The translations under genes and the position numbers were made by a program. A DNA stretch of 64,000 nucleotides from Cristatella mucedo (Eukaryota; Bryozoa; Phylactolaemata; Cristatellidae). Every line of letters starts with the position of its first letter. Position 1 is the first letter of the stretch. The stretch covers positions 486,001-550,000 of the forward strand of contig WPIO01000056.1 of the NCBI GenBank assembly GCA_009760855.2. Direction: 5' to 3'. Shown one piece after another: positions 22,121 through 32,346 of this stretch. The notes beneath the pieces were generated by a model. It did no database searches, was not told the DNA's origin, and worked only from the letters and a program-made list of their open reading frames with translations.

Positions 22121-22542
22121 GAAGTACAGATGAATCAGTAATACAATTAATTCTTTTAATTTAGTTGCTTTACGCTTACCTTTTACTAATGGGAACAGTT
22201 TTGCAATATGCATTATTGATTCATGTTCTAAACAATGATGAATGCAGAATAGCTCGGAACACCTTTTTTAAAGTGTTTCTTTGCTAAGCAGTATATCTTT
22301 GTAGGTCTTTGTTTAGAATATTTATTCCTTGCATAATAACAATCTGCGCAAATGATTATTTTGTTGTTTCTTAAAATACCACAATCGAATTATGTTTCTG
22401 TACTATCTAAATCGCACATATCGCAACGCATTTCATGCTTTAACTTTGGTCTTCGTTTAACCTTTTGGCAAACTGGATGAGCTGACTCTAAGTATTCAAT
22501 TTCGCTAAATGTTGTCGAACAGCTTTCACAAAATATTTCCAT
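22110..22542 (-). pseudogene. Cysteine-rich zinc-binding protein, broken
   Basis: Starts MEIFCESC and has spaced cysteine pairs (CESC, CDMC, CADC, then a CIHHC word), so it probably binds two or more zinc ions. A TAA after DLDSTET and a frameshift near 22,210 break it. The C-terminal word VKGKRKATK is conserved in Polinton 2. Its start codon is only 9 bases from that of the integrase on the other strand. The opening residues resemble the MEIYC start of the zinc-ribbon protease gene. Role unknown. Confidence 0.55.
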
Positions 22543-22551
22543 TTCTATAGA
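22543..22551. promoter_or_regulatory. Nine-base divergent start region with palindrome TCTATAGA
   Basis: These bases separate two start codons, minus at 22,542 and plus at 22,552. They contain the perfect palindrome TCTATAGA. The same TATAGA-like word precedes most other start codons in both Polintons, so it is a candidate promoter/initiation element serving both directions, which would give transcripts with almost no leader. Confidence 0.5.
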
Positions 22552-23430
22552 ATGTCATTTTTAACTCTAAATGAAAGAAAAAAGGAAGGGAAATTTAATC
22601 CAGAGTCTGATATAAGTCAGATATTCAAGCCAAGGCCGAAAGTAATTCCAAAAGGTTTCTTTGATACAGCTAAACCTAATGAAAGTCATCAAGCAGACAT
22701 TTTGTATATGCTGAATGATTCTGGATACAAATATGCTTTGAGTGTTATTGATGTTGCTAGCAGATATAAAGACTCGAGACCACTTAAAACAAAGTCTTCT
22801 AAAGAAGTAACACAAGCCATAACAGATATTTATACAAAAAGTTTATTGAAGTGGCCAAAGAAGATAACAGTAGATCCTGGAAGTGAATTTAAAGGAGAAT
22901 TCATGAAAGAAATGAAAAGACATGAGACACAGGTTATAGAAGCTACTAGTAAAAAGAGTGTTGCACTTGTTGAAAGAATGAATAGAACTGTATCAGAAAG
23001 AGCATTTATTGCGCAATATGAAAAAGAATTAGAAAACATTAATAATGGAGATTTCACTAGAAATAAAGAATGGATTTATAATTTACCAAAGATTATTGAT
23101 TATCTAAATAATATTGTTACAAGATCTATGGGTGAAGAACCTGTAAAGGCGATACAAAAAGAATCTGTAAAATTAAATATACCAAAATATCATAGAAAAG
23201 TTGGAGAACAAGAAAAATTATTAGAACTTGAAACAACTGTTAGATATTTACTAGAACCTGGTGAAGGAGAAGATGAAAAAAGAAGAAGAGCTACAGATCC
23301 GATATGGAGTTTAACTAAACATACTATTGTTAGAATAATGGTATTGAAAAAACAATCGGTTAGATATTTCGTAAAGGATGTTAAAAGGAGTTTCGTTAAA
23401 GAGGGGTTGCAAGTGATTAAACAGGACTAA
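22552..23430 (+). CDS. int: Retroviral-type integrase (rve)
   Basis: An intact 292-residue frame. The DDE catalytic core fits D49 (HQADILYM), D108 (TVDPGSEF) and E141 (LVERMNRT); the VIDVASRY word is typical of the rve fold. The C-terminal 60 residues (DPIWSLTKHTIVRI onward) resemble the small beta-barrel or chromo-like tail of Polinton integrases. No N-terminal H2C2 zinc motif is visible. It would insert the linear element DNA and create short target duplications. The end overlaps the convergent membrane-protein gene by 14 bases. Confidence 0.9.
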   Translation: MSFLTLNERKKEGKFNPESDISQIFKPRPKVIPKGFFDTAKPNESHQADILYMLNDSGYKYALSVIDVASRYKDSRPLKTKSSKEVTQAITDIYTKSLLKWPKKITVDPGSEFKGEFMKEMKRHETQVIEATSKKSVALVERMNRTVSERAFIAQYEKELENINNGDFTRNKEWIYNLPKIIDYLNNIVTRSMGEEPVKAIQKESVKLNIPKYHRKVGEQEKLLELETTVRYLLEPGEGEDEKRRRATDPIWSLTKHTIVRIMVLKKQSVRYFVKDVKRSFVKEGLQVIKQD

Positions 23431-23875
23431 TTTCTATTTGTGAACGCCGTTCTATAAGATTGTCAAACTCTTTTTGTGTAACTACTTCATCAGATAAAGC
23501 ATCTGTTATTTTTTAAATAAACTGTGTGTTAGAATCAAGAGTAAATCTTTTTCTTTTATCTCTTTCAACTAAAACACCATCAACTGCCATTAGCATTGCT
23601 GTTAGTGCTGAGAAAGCTGTGACTGTATTAGTTATTTCAGGATGAGTATGAACATGTGTTGTACAAACTGTAACTCCTAAAGCTACTAGTATATTTACAA
23701 TTTTAATTATATATCTTAATCTTGTTAACTTAGTTAGACACGATCTAACTTTAACGTTATATGCAACTACTTCATCATATCTTTAGAGAGCAAACTTTTT
23801 TTTTAAATCTGCCGTTTTCCCATAATTATTTAAATTTTTTAATTCTTGGAATATTTACTTCTTAGATCTGTCATA
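23417..23875 (-). pseudogene. Small membrane protein, broken
   Basis: Minus-strand reading starts MTDLRSKYSKN and, after an early frameshift and a stop near 23,785, gives a basic segment followed by two hydrophobic stretches (IIKIVNILVALGVTVCTTH and TVTAFSALTAMLMAVDGVLV), then a charged tail with another TAA near 23,510. This is probably a two-pass membrane protein. No family recognised. It begins two bases after the terminal gene ends. Polinton 2 has lost this region. Confidence 0.5.
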
Positions 23876-23877
23876 TA

Positions 23878-24759
23878 TTATCTACTACAAGTTCCAAAAC
23901 AAAAATCATGACTACATCCATAATTTAAATCTCTGTCGTAACCAGATCTTTTGTGATTATTATAGTTATCGTGTATCTCATTGATACGATTTGTTGCTTC
24001 TAATGCTAGTTTTTTATTCAACCAAGCATCATTCTTATCAATTTTACTAATAGGTTTTGTGTAACCTATACTTCGAATCATATCATTTAGTCTATCAATA
24101 TAATCATCATCAACCTCGTTAAGTTTTTTTGGAATATTACCACCGAATTATAAAACCATTTCACTTTCTAATATGTGTATTTTTTCATAACCATGTGTCC
24201 AGTCAGAAAAACTAGGAAAAGGAACATCACACCTTCCGTAATCAAAATCTGTGACTTTAATTTCTGGAACACCTAATTTTTTAAGTTCTTCTTCATAAAC
24301 ATCTTTTGTCTTCAATAATTCTACATCGTTATCACAAAAACATTCATTAGTATTATTTTCACAGTGATTATATTCTCCACTTTCTAACTTTGAATTAATT
24401 GATAAAATTTCTTTATATTTTTCAGGCCAACTCATTTTTCTAATTTCAGATATTCTGCTTTTTCTATAATTTGAAATATGTTCTTTTACTATACATATTC
24501 TACGTTTAATAGCTTTAGTTACAACTTCTTGAAGTAAATAATCAAAACTAAAAACTCTATAAATCTTATCAAACAAACACGTATTATCTTTTGGTAAAGT
24601 ATATATTTTGACAAACTTATTGAGTTCTTTGACAGTAGTTGGCACATCAATTTTTTGTAAAGAATGTTTATAAAATATATGTTCGACTCTTTTTTTCCAA
24701 ATATTTTCTTTTTCACCTTCTCTTCTAATCAATGTTCTAGAAATATAAGATAAAGGCAT
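23878..24759 (-). pseudogene. Terminal Polinton gene of unknown function, one nonsense codon
   Basis: A 293-codon frame with a single TAA at 24,148-24,150. The N-terminal 200 residues are basic then acidic, with many lysines. The middle has a CFCDND word, and the C-terminus ends CSHDFCFGTCSR, so a metal site is possible. The start codon lies at the inner edge of the right TIR and has the same CCTTATATAGCAA leader as the polymerase at the opposite end, so both should be expressed alike. Terminal protein or primer function would be attractive but nothing in the sequence shows it. Confidence 0.55.
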
Positions 24760-25092
24760 TTGCTATATAAGGTAATAATATTTTGTTTAAATAAAATAAA
24801 ATTGCAACAAAATTTTTTACTATAATATATAAAGATTTTGAAAATAGATATTCTAGTCTTAAAAGACTTTAACGAGTTCGAGTGATAACGAGAACGAGTG
24901 TGATGATGTGTTTTTACCACTATACGATGTTTTTATTTTTGAAAGGAGCGCTTTTTTTATTTTACAACGTTTTTATTTTGAAGCGAGTTCGAGTGTTAAC
25001 GAAAACGAGTTTAAAAAGTAAAAATGTTGTAAAAAGGAAAAAGATGCGAGTTGATAAAATAAAAATGTCGTATAGGGTAAAAACACATCATC
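24760..25092 (-). repeat. Right terminal inverted repeat of Polinton 1
   Basis: Reverse complement of the left repeat with scattered changes. It ends GGTAAAAACACATCATC, followed by host sequence. Differences from the left copy show the element is not recent, or that the repeats stopped being homogenised. Confidence 0.95.
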
Positions 25093-25704
25093 AAGCGTTG
25101 CACGCCTCGAACGCAAGTCTACCACAAAATGCCGCCTGAACTCGGGGGAACTCCCTCGGCTTTGGACCATCCTCAACGATTGGGGGAGACCTGTCGCCGC
25201 GAGATGAGTCACACTCCAAGGGCAGCACCGCTATCCGTAGCCCCCTTATTGTGTTTTCGGTATCGGTATCGACTACGTTTGTTTGATTAATGGTGACCAT
25301 GCTGGCGTTAGCGCTCGCGAGGGTCTCAGCGGCGCAAACGCGCCAGTTTCTCAGCTTCAGGGTCAAGTCATTCCCCGACCGCCGCACGTATGCTTCGGCT
25401 GCTCTCGTCGCGTTTAGCTTCTCCGTCTTAGCTCTCACCTATCTTTGACATCTCGCTCAGTGTGTCACCCCTGCCTTGTCTCGCCCCTCGACTTACAGGT
25501 AGCTCTACGTACAGGTAGCTCTACGTACAGGTAGTAGCTCTAACAACAGATAGAGCTGCATTCCTACAGGTAGCTCTAGGTAGAGGTAGAGCTACATCCG
25601 GGTAGAGCTGCTATACACAGGTAGAACTACATACTGTTAGAGCAACATACAGGTTCACCTACATACACGGTGAGTTTCATCGATCTTCCTCTTTGTCCTC
25701 TCCA

Positions 25705-25930
<226 letters not shown>

Positions 25931-26044
25931 CGTCACTTTCTCCTCTCTAATCTCCATCTTTTCTCATTCGCAAGCATTTTACATTTACGCTCGGGCTCTT
26001 CTTCTCCCTTTCGGCTCCTACCTTTCCTACCTTTTAGCTTCTTC

Positions 26045-26490
26045 CCAAGTTAAGCATTGTACCACCCGCTTTTCAGAGTCTCTCTGTTTACCTATACCTC
26101 GTACAAACCTCAAATCCTGTGGAGACCGTGCCTTTAGTTTATGGGCTCCCAAAGCATGGAACTTCTTACTACCGACCTGCGTCAATACATCTTCTGATTT
26201 GACCGCATTTAAAAAGAAACTAAAAATGCATCTACTTATCACAGCATTTAGCGGGTCCCTGCGATTCGACCGTTGTTTGTTAATGTGTGCTGACACTGTG
26301 CATGCTGTCACTAACCGTACTTGCATGCTGACACTGTGCACGTCACCCTCAATCATGTTATTCTTGCTGTTTATTGAGCATACTTGCACTAATAATTCGA
26401 TCGTACTTCCTTTGCAGAACTTTTAAGCGTGTAGAAGGAGATTGAGTTCTCTGGGGGCGCCTTATCAAATGCATTATCATTAGTACTGTT
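26045..26490 (+). mobile_element. L2/CR1-type LINE (family A), 3' end
   Basis: Carries the C-terminal RT end and 3' tail of the family, with the AAGCGTGTAGAAGGAGATTG version of the tail hairpin followed by CATTATCATTAGT. It is the same insertion as 54,550-55,165 in the duplicated flank, but its 5' part is deleted here. Confidence 0.75.
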
Positions 26491-27499
26491 ATTATTCCTC
26501 GGCTTCGGCACCCTTCAGACCTAGCTACGATTCTGGATGTCTCTTCTTAATGCTTGAGATGCACTCTGTGCCGCGGAGAATTTTCTCCTGCTGGGAGCTG
26601 CCATATCAACGAGCCGCCAGCTGGTCATTGGTCTGAGTCAGTGAAGTCGGTGGTCAGTCAATCCACCGGAACTTCTTTCACTACCACTGGTCGCCGCACG
26701 CTCCTTCGTAGCCGTACGCGGGCCCCGGCAGCCATGTCGTCCATCCACTTGCCCAGCCAAGCAGAGGGCAAACGGCTCGCTAGTTGACGTTGACGCGTCG
26801 TGGGGAGGGGCGACGCGCGCCCGGGGAAGCACCGCCGCTGGCCCGGCCCGGCCGGTGCTTCCCAGCAGCCTCGTGGCAGCTGAGGCGTCCATCAGTCTGA
26901 GAGCCGCCTCAGCCGCTCGCCGACTCCCTCCGCTCTTTCGGTCGCGCTACAGACGCGCGGCGTGAGCTTGACCGGACATGTCGTCGAGCACGCCACCCTC
27001 ACGCGCGGCGCTCACGGGCGACGCCGATGACAGCTGGTCGTACCTGAAGGATACGTCTGGCTCGTTGAAGGCCGCCCGCCGCTCGCGTCGCTATCACTGC
27101 CGCTCTCTGCGCGCACCGCCACGATAATCGTCTGGTAATCACCGCCACGATAATCTCGCGAGGCCGACGCGCGGCTTCTGGAGCTCAGATCTGGATCAGA
27201 TTCTGGAGATCAGCTCAGCGGGACTCTGCTTTGGCCGATGGATCGAAACTCTAGAGGGCGCTCTCCCGAAATCAAACGTAGCGGCGGCCGCCGCCACTAC
27301 CGCAGCGATAGCCACGTAGAGCAAGGCGTGCCCCGATCTGAGAGCGGCGACCGGTCTGGCCATGCCGCTGACCTGAGCGGGAGAATTGCATCCTATGCTT
27401 CGGTGATGCTATGCTCTCAGAACCAACGTTAGCTTATCGGCACCGCAGCGCCCCCCCCCCGCAGCCAGCTTGCTCCCCCACATGCGTCACTGTGAATCT

Positions 27500-28397
27500 C
27501 TCTAACTTAGTGGTCATCGGGCCTGTTGAAACTCCATCGGCCAGACTTAACGCTTGCCTTTGGAATCCTTGCTCAGTGTAGTCAGGCTACTTTTCAAGAA
27601 AGCGACACTAGACCAAGAGAACTTAAGCAACTACCGCCCAGTCTCCCTTCTACCATTCCTATTAAAGACACTGGAACGGGTCGTGGCGGACCAGCTGAAC
27701 TCATACATCAAAACCTTACACCTTGCTATTAAGTTCCAGTCTGGCTTTAGAACTAATCACTTCACAGAGTCAGCATTGCTTAAGGTATACAACGACCTAC
27801 TTAGGAATGTAGACATGGTTAGCGTGTCTGTGCTTGTTTTTCTCGATCTTTCGGCAGCTTTTGATTGCATCGATCACAAAGTTGTTTTAGAGCGTCTCTC
27901 ATCTCGCCTGGGCATCACTGGCACTGCTCTGCCGTGGTTCAGGTCCTATCTCAGTGGGAGACTCCAGAGTATTGACGTGAATGGACAGAGATCATCTGAG
28001 GTACCTCTGAAATATGGGGTACCTCAGAGCTCCGTGCTAGGTCCGGTTCTTTTCTCGGTTTATACTCTCCCTCTTGCTGATGTGATTGCCAAGCACAATC
28101 TAGGCTTTCACTTCTATGCGGATGACACTCAGTTGTACCTTTGCTTTGATCCCTCCCAGCCTTCGAGCACCTCGAACTTTCTCAACTCACTTGCTGCATG
28201 TATTGATGACATCCGCAGATGGATGGCAGCAAATTTTCTAAAACTAAACGATGATAAAACTAACTTACTAGTTATGGGCAAACCCAGTGTGATTTAGAAA
28301 TTGGAAAAGCTGACACTCAAAATTGGCTCTGCCAGCATATCTCGTGTTGAATCAGCTCGAAATCTAGGTGTCATATTCCAAAGTGACCTCTCGTTGT
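27500..28397 (+). mobile_element. L2/CR1-type LINE (family A) reverse transcriptase, cut by Polinton 2
   Basis: Best RT core in the window: a 247-codon open frame (27,554-28,297) with the family words SNYRPVSLLPF, LDLSAAFDCIDH (first catalytic aspartate), GVPQSSVLGP and FHFYADDTQLYL (YADD active site). The usual GVPQGS glycine is replaced by serine. After a TAG at 28,295 the frame continues with QSDLSL until 28,397, where sequence changes abruptly to Polinton 2. There is no matching remainder at the other edge of Polinton 2. Confidence 0.85.
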
Positions 28398-28530
28398 TTA
28401 GATCATGACGCTAATTGTGCTATTTCAAAACTATTCTCATTCGTTAAAGGTAAGCGCAAAGCAACAAAGTCAAAAGTTTATTGTTCTAATAGTTCATCTA
28501 TACTTTTCAGGAAGATACGTAACTAACCAA
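28398..28530 (+). pseudogene. Zinc-protein gene, C-terminal remnant (Polinton 2)
   Basis: Encodes the conserved FVKGKRKATK word seen in the homologous gene at 22,110-22,542. All upstream cysteine motifs are lost at the element's broken edge. Confidence 0.6.
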
Positions 28531-29378
28531 GAGGTTTACCTTTAAATTTCCAAGATTGTCAATGAAATAATAATCAGTTGGTAATTTACTAGAATATGCA
28601 TAATACTTTAAGTCTAATCCTCCATTTGTAGAAGCATCATTATTAGCTCTTATTTCACCAGATACAACAGTTGTATCACTACTAGGTTTAAGGAATGCAC
28701 AATTAGATGTTCCAACGACCATAACACTTAATAACATTATTGGTGGAGCTGCTCTATTTGTCCATGAATAAGACACTGATAGATTTATAATTGAATTCAA
28801 CGTTTTAGGATTCATTGATACCGATATTACTTCTGTTATTCTTTCAACTGTTTTATCAGCGTACTTTTTTCGTTGCAGCATCACTAGGAATAACAGGACC
28901 AGGAGCAGCATTTGTTATCAAATTACCGCCCACATTTATGTTTGTTGTTGAAGGATAAGCTTTTAGTAATACATCTCTTTTCATTCCTCCATAAGTAACA
29001 CACAAGTCCTCATTCAATACTACTGGATTTCCATTGCCCGAGTTCCAATAAGTTGATCTTATAGTATAACTATTCATGCTTAAATCTCCTGACATTTTGT
29101 CACCTGTTTTTTTAACATAATTATTTATCTGACTAACAATAACACCATCAGTAGGATTAACACCTGCTCCAAGATTTGTAATAGGTTTACCAGCAAGATC
29201 CAATGATGCTCTGGAATTAACAACAAAGTCTGTATTTGCATAATTTTTTTGTTACAGCATAAGATTCATCTACAGGATCAGTCATATTTATAATCCTATT
29301 TCCATTTGCATTAAGATCAGATAGTATACTACCATTAATTCTTGATACGTAACCATCAGTGTGAATTTTTGCAGTCAT
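28507..29378 (-). pseudogene. Phage-tail-fibre-like protein, frameshifted (Polinton 2)
   Basis: Homologue of 21,260-22,120. It keeps the TGDKMSGDLSMNSYTI block, the KPITNLGAGVNPTDGVIVSQ repeat and the beta-rich tail with SSDTTVVSGEIRANN. Frameshifts occur near 28,870 and 29,245. The start at 29,378 follows ATTATAGAG. Conservation of the repeat pattern between two diverged elements shows that the protein was under selection before decay. Confidence 0.65.
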
Positions 29379-30187
29379 CTCTATAATTGTTTGTCAAAAC
29401 TTTTGATCTATCTAAAACTTCTCTAACTATTAGTACAATTCTTGCAAATCTACTATAATCTTCTTCTTCTACTACTTGTATTTCTAATTTTTTTATATAA
29501 TATTGTATATCATACCCTTTACTTTTTGTATTCTTAAAACGTCCATAATAACTTATAATATCAAATTCAAAATCAAAGTATTTCTCATCCTTAAAAAGTA
29601 ACATAAACAATGGTGTTCTAATTGGTAAATCAAAATCATAATTAGTAGGTATTCTAACATTTCCTGCTGCTATGTAGCCTACAGGTTTTTCATCATAATT
29701 CAATTCTTCAACGCAAATCTCAAAGTCAGAGTAAAAATATCTACTTAATTTTAAAACAATTAATCCAAGTAAACACTGAGCTAAGTATTGTTATGAAATA
29801 AACTCTTCAACAATGCTTCTACTCGATAAAATTGTATTTCTACTAGTGTATCTTCATCAATTATTCCATCAGAAGAATATCTATAAACTCCATCACTAGT
29901 AAAACAATCATTTGCATTCTCAATCTTTCAATTAAGTTTCATTTCAAGAAATTTAGCAGCAAAAGGTATAAATACCTTGCCAAACAGCATTTGAGGAAAT
30001 CTCATAGGAGAGTTATTAGAAACATATATTTTTTAGTTTTCTATTTGCAATTAGTTCTATATCACAATCCGTTTGCGCTCCAAAAACCATATCATTTCCT
30101 AAAACAGAATAAACATCTGATCCAGCAATATTCAATGACATTGATTTTTTCCATTCATCTGATCCTTGAACAATATTTTTTTTGCAT
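29356..30187 (-). pseudogene. YqaJ-type nuclease, broken (Polinton 2)
   Basis: Homologue of 20,452-21,282. The words VQGSDEWKKSMSLNI and MLFGKVF are readable on the minus strand (30,000-30,180). Several stops and frameshifts follow, and the C-terminal 115 codons (29,356-29,703) are open. Order and overlap with the fibre-like gene are as in Polinton 1. Confidence 0.7.
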
Positions 30188-30761
30188 TATATTCTGTTTT
30201 TAAAATTTTTTTAAATTTTTGAACCATCATAAACAAATGTTCCTTTCCTACTAGTAAAGTTTGATCCATTACCATTAGATAATAATTCAGCAGTATTCTC
30301 ACAAATAGTCAAATAGTGAAGGATGATTGTCGTAGCAGGAATTGCAGCAACAGTAGGAACAGCTCCAACAGCAGCAATAGCAGCAGCAGCATAGGAATCA
30401 AACTATTAAATTCAACTGTTACATCTAGTTTAGATGCTACTCGAAGAAGCTCATCATTATATTTAAGATCAATAACATGAATAGGATACAGAGGTAACCA
30501 TTCAGGGTAAGCAACTCCAACAGGTTCAGTTACTTCATTCAATCCAAGATATTGTTTTCTGAATGTAGTAAAATCTAGATGTGCAGTAGAACATCTTCCA
30601 TCTCTAGGATAACTGCTTCTTGCTACAGCCGGATATTTTTTAGTTCCATTAGCAAGCACAGTAACACTCTCAAAAATATCCCAGTGATTGAATGTACTAG
30701 GATTGTCAGTATATGATCCATATTTAGCATAGTTTTGAGCAACAACAACAACAAAGAGCTG

Positions 30762-31096
30762 GTTTGATCTAGCGGATAAGGTGCTCGCCCCGACCAAGGT
30801 CTGACTGAGGTCGTGGGCTCGAGCCCCGAGGCATATGTGAAGCGCCTGAATAGAGATTAAGTTCTCTTGGGGCGCTATACAAATGAATTATATCTGCCAC
30901 TAACCACATTTGCATGCCGACCCTGTGCATGTCACCCCTAACCATGCTATTCATTTTGTTTGTTTTTCAAGCATGATTTTACTTACTATTTAATTGCATT
31001 TCCCTTTGCAGCAAATGTAAAGCGCCTAGAAAGAGATTAAGTTCTCTGGGGGCGCTTTATCAAGCACATTATTATTATTATTATTATTATTATTAT
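30762..31096 (+). mobile_element. tRNA-derived SINE followed by LINE family A 3' tail
   Basis: Head (30,762-30,835) has A-box-like TAGCGGATAAGGTG and B-box-like GTGGGCTCGAGCC. Its tail at 30,841-30,876 has the hairpin AGCGCC...AGAGA...TCTCT...GGCGCT. Directly after it (30,895-31,096) comes a separate LINE family A 3' end with the same hairpin and an (ATT)n tail. Both sit inside the capsid gene of Polinton 2. Confidence 0.75.
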
Positions 31097-31476
31097 AACT
31101 GTCTTACTTTATCAATGCTATTTTGTACAGATAGAGTTCTAGTATATTTCAGACCTTGATTAAAATGTGTTAGAGTCATATTCTCATATCGTCTAACTCT
31201 GTAGTTAAGTTTTAGTTTATTTGCTCTATCACTAGTAATATCAGCAAGAGATCTTTGAATGTTTATCATAGGAGTAACACATGGAACCATCAATCACATT
31301 TTTGTCATGTTAATTTTGAATGCATTCAGAGTATTATTTCCAGCAGCATTAGCAAGACCTCTACTTACAATGGCATTAGCATCACCAGAAGTACCAGTCA
31401 TAATTGCATCAAAATCATTTCCACCAACTCGAGTCATTTCAAGAGTAAATGGAACATTATAAAGAATTGTGTTCAT

Positions 31477-32346
31477 GTAATGTATCTCCGTCTGTAACTC
31501 CACAAAGTCATAAAGACCATGTGTGTATTACGCAGGAGAGTTTTGTATAACGCACTCACAGCCTCAGTGGCTTTCGGTACGCATTCGGTTGCCAACAGAC
31601 TTCGTCTCACGCAACAAAGAGAAAGTGGGAAGCATAGCAGAGTCAGGAGAGCAGTTGAGGTAGTGAGTAGCATAGAAGTAGCAGCTCAGGACCGCTGAAA
31701 AGGATGAGCCATAGTCGGCAGTAGGAGAGTAGTTATCGTTGCGTAAGAATTGTGGAAGCAAGTTCCACAGTCTAGGACCTGCAGAGCTAAAGCTTCTGTC
31801 GCCAACTGTCTTTAAGCGGAGGAATGGGACAGCTAATTTATTTTCCACACAGAACCTGAGGGCACGAACAGGCTGAAACTGATGCAGCAGCTCAGCTAAG
31901 TAGGAAAGAATCACGATTTCACAATGGCGGGATGCAGTAAGGCACCGTGCCTTAGAAATTTGCAATTTACTCAAGACCAGCAATAACTTCCCCTTTGGAT
32001 ATTTGTGAAAACCTAGATGTATGGTCTTGCACTTCCAGTAGGTCAAGAACGCAGTGATTGAAGAAAGCTTGGGCACGCATTCCCAATTGTGATTCATTAA
32101 ATATCAACATACAACCACCATCAGCAGCACTGAAAAATTTATGTCTGAAAGACTGCCCATCAAATAACCTCCGCGAGTAAAGAAAATAGCTAACACCGAC
32201 CAAAATTTGATTGTACAATTCGACAGGTGAACGTTTTACCTACCCTCACTGGCATCTCTTCCGTAGACATTTCAAGTCCTTGTCTTAGAGCAGCTTTTAC
32301 TGCATCAATGCCATCGTAATTGTAGCATGCTACTTCAATGTCTGAA
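31477..32346 (-). mobile_element. Composite insertion: LINE family B 3' end plus eIF2alpha-like exon
   Basis: In minus orientation it begins (32,346-32,236) with about 36 codons matching the C-terminal domain of translation initiation factor eIF2alpha (words [16 protein letters not shown] and [15 protein letters not shown]). This ends at AGGGTAGGTAAA, which could be a splice donor. About 250 bases of unidentified sequence follow (31,967-32,235), then the 3' end of LINE family B (words VPFLRLKTVGDRSFSSAG and LPQFLRNDNYSP) down to 31,477. The whole block splits the capsid gene. Mechanism inferred: retrotransposition with template switching, or transduction of host DNA. Confidence 0.7.

Larger units (their letters stand above)
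11260..25092 (+). mobile_element. Polinton/Maverick (adintovirus-like) element 1, internally deleted
   Basis: A 13.8 kb AT-rich block with terminal inverted repeats of about 335 bp and a full Polinton-type gene set in compact order: polymerase B, protease (opposite strand), packaging ATPase, structural genes, nuclease, fibre-like gene, zinc protein (opposite), integrase, membrane protein and terminal gene (opposite). Candidate target-site copies are AGCATT (11,254-11,259) and AGCGTT (25,094-25,099), with one unmatched A at 25,093. Six-base duplications are usual for Polintons, and one mismatch fits age. Major capsid protein, pVI-like protein, fibre-like protein and integrase frames are intact. 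Polymerase, protease and ATPase are broken, so it could not move on its own. Confidence 0.95.

Noticed and set aside
25490-25665. ACAGGTAGCTCTA repeats as a CRISPR-like array
   Set aside because: Units are contiguous and degenerate without regular spacers, and the context is a duplicated animal genome flank.
27554-28297. LINE reverse transcriptase as an active element
   Set aside because: It lacks the endonuclease and 3' end, has GVPQSS in place of GVPQGS, a stop at 28,295, and is cut by Polinton 2.
31967-32235. An 83-codon frame (starting [12 protein letters not shown]) as a known host protein
   Set aside because: I could not identify it; it may be intronic sequence adjoining the eIF2alpha-like exon, so it is only described as part of the composite insertion.
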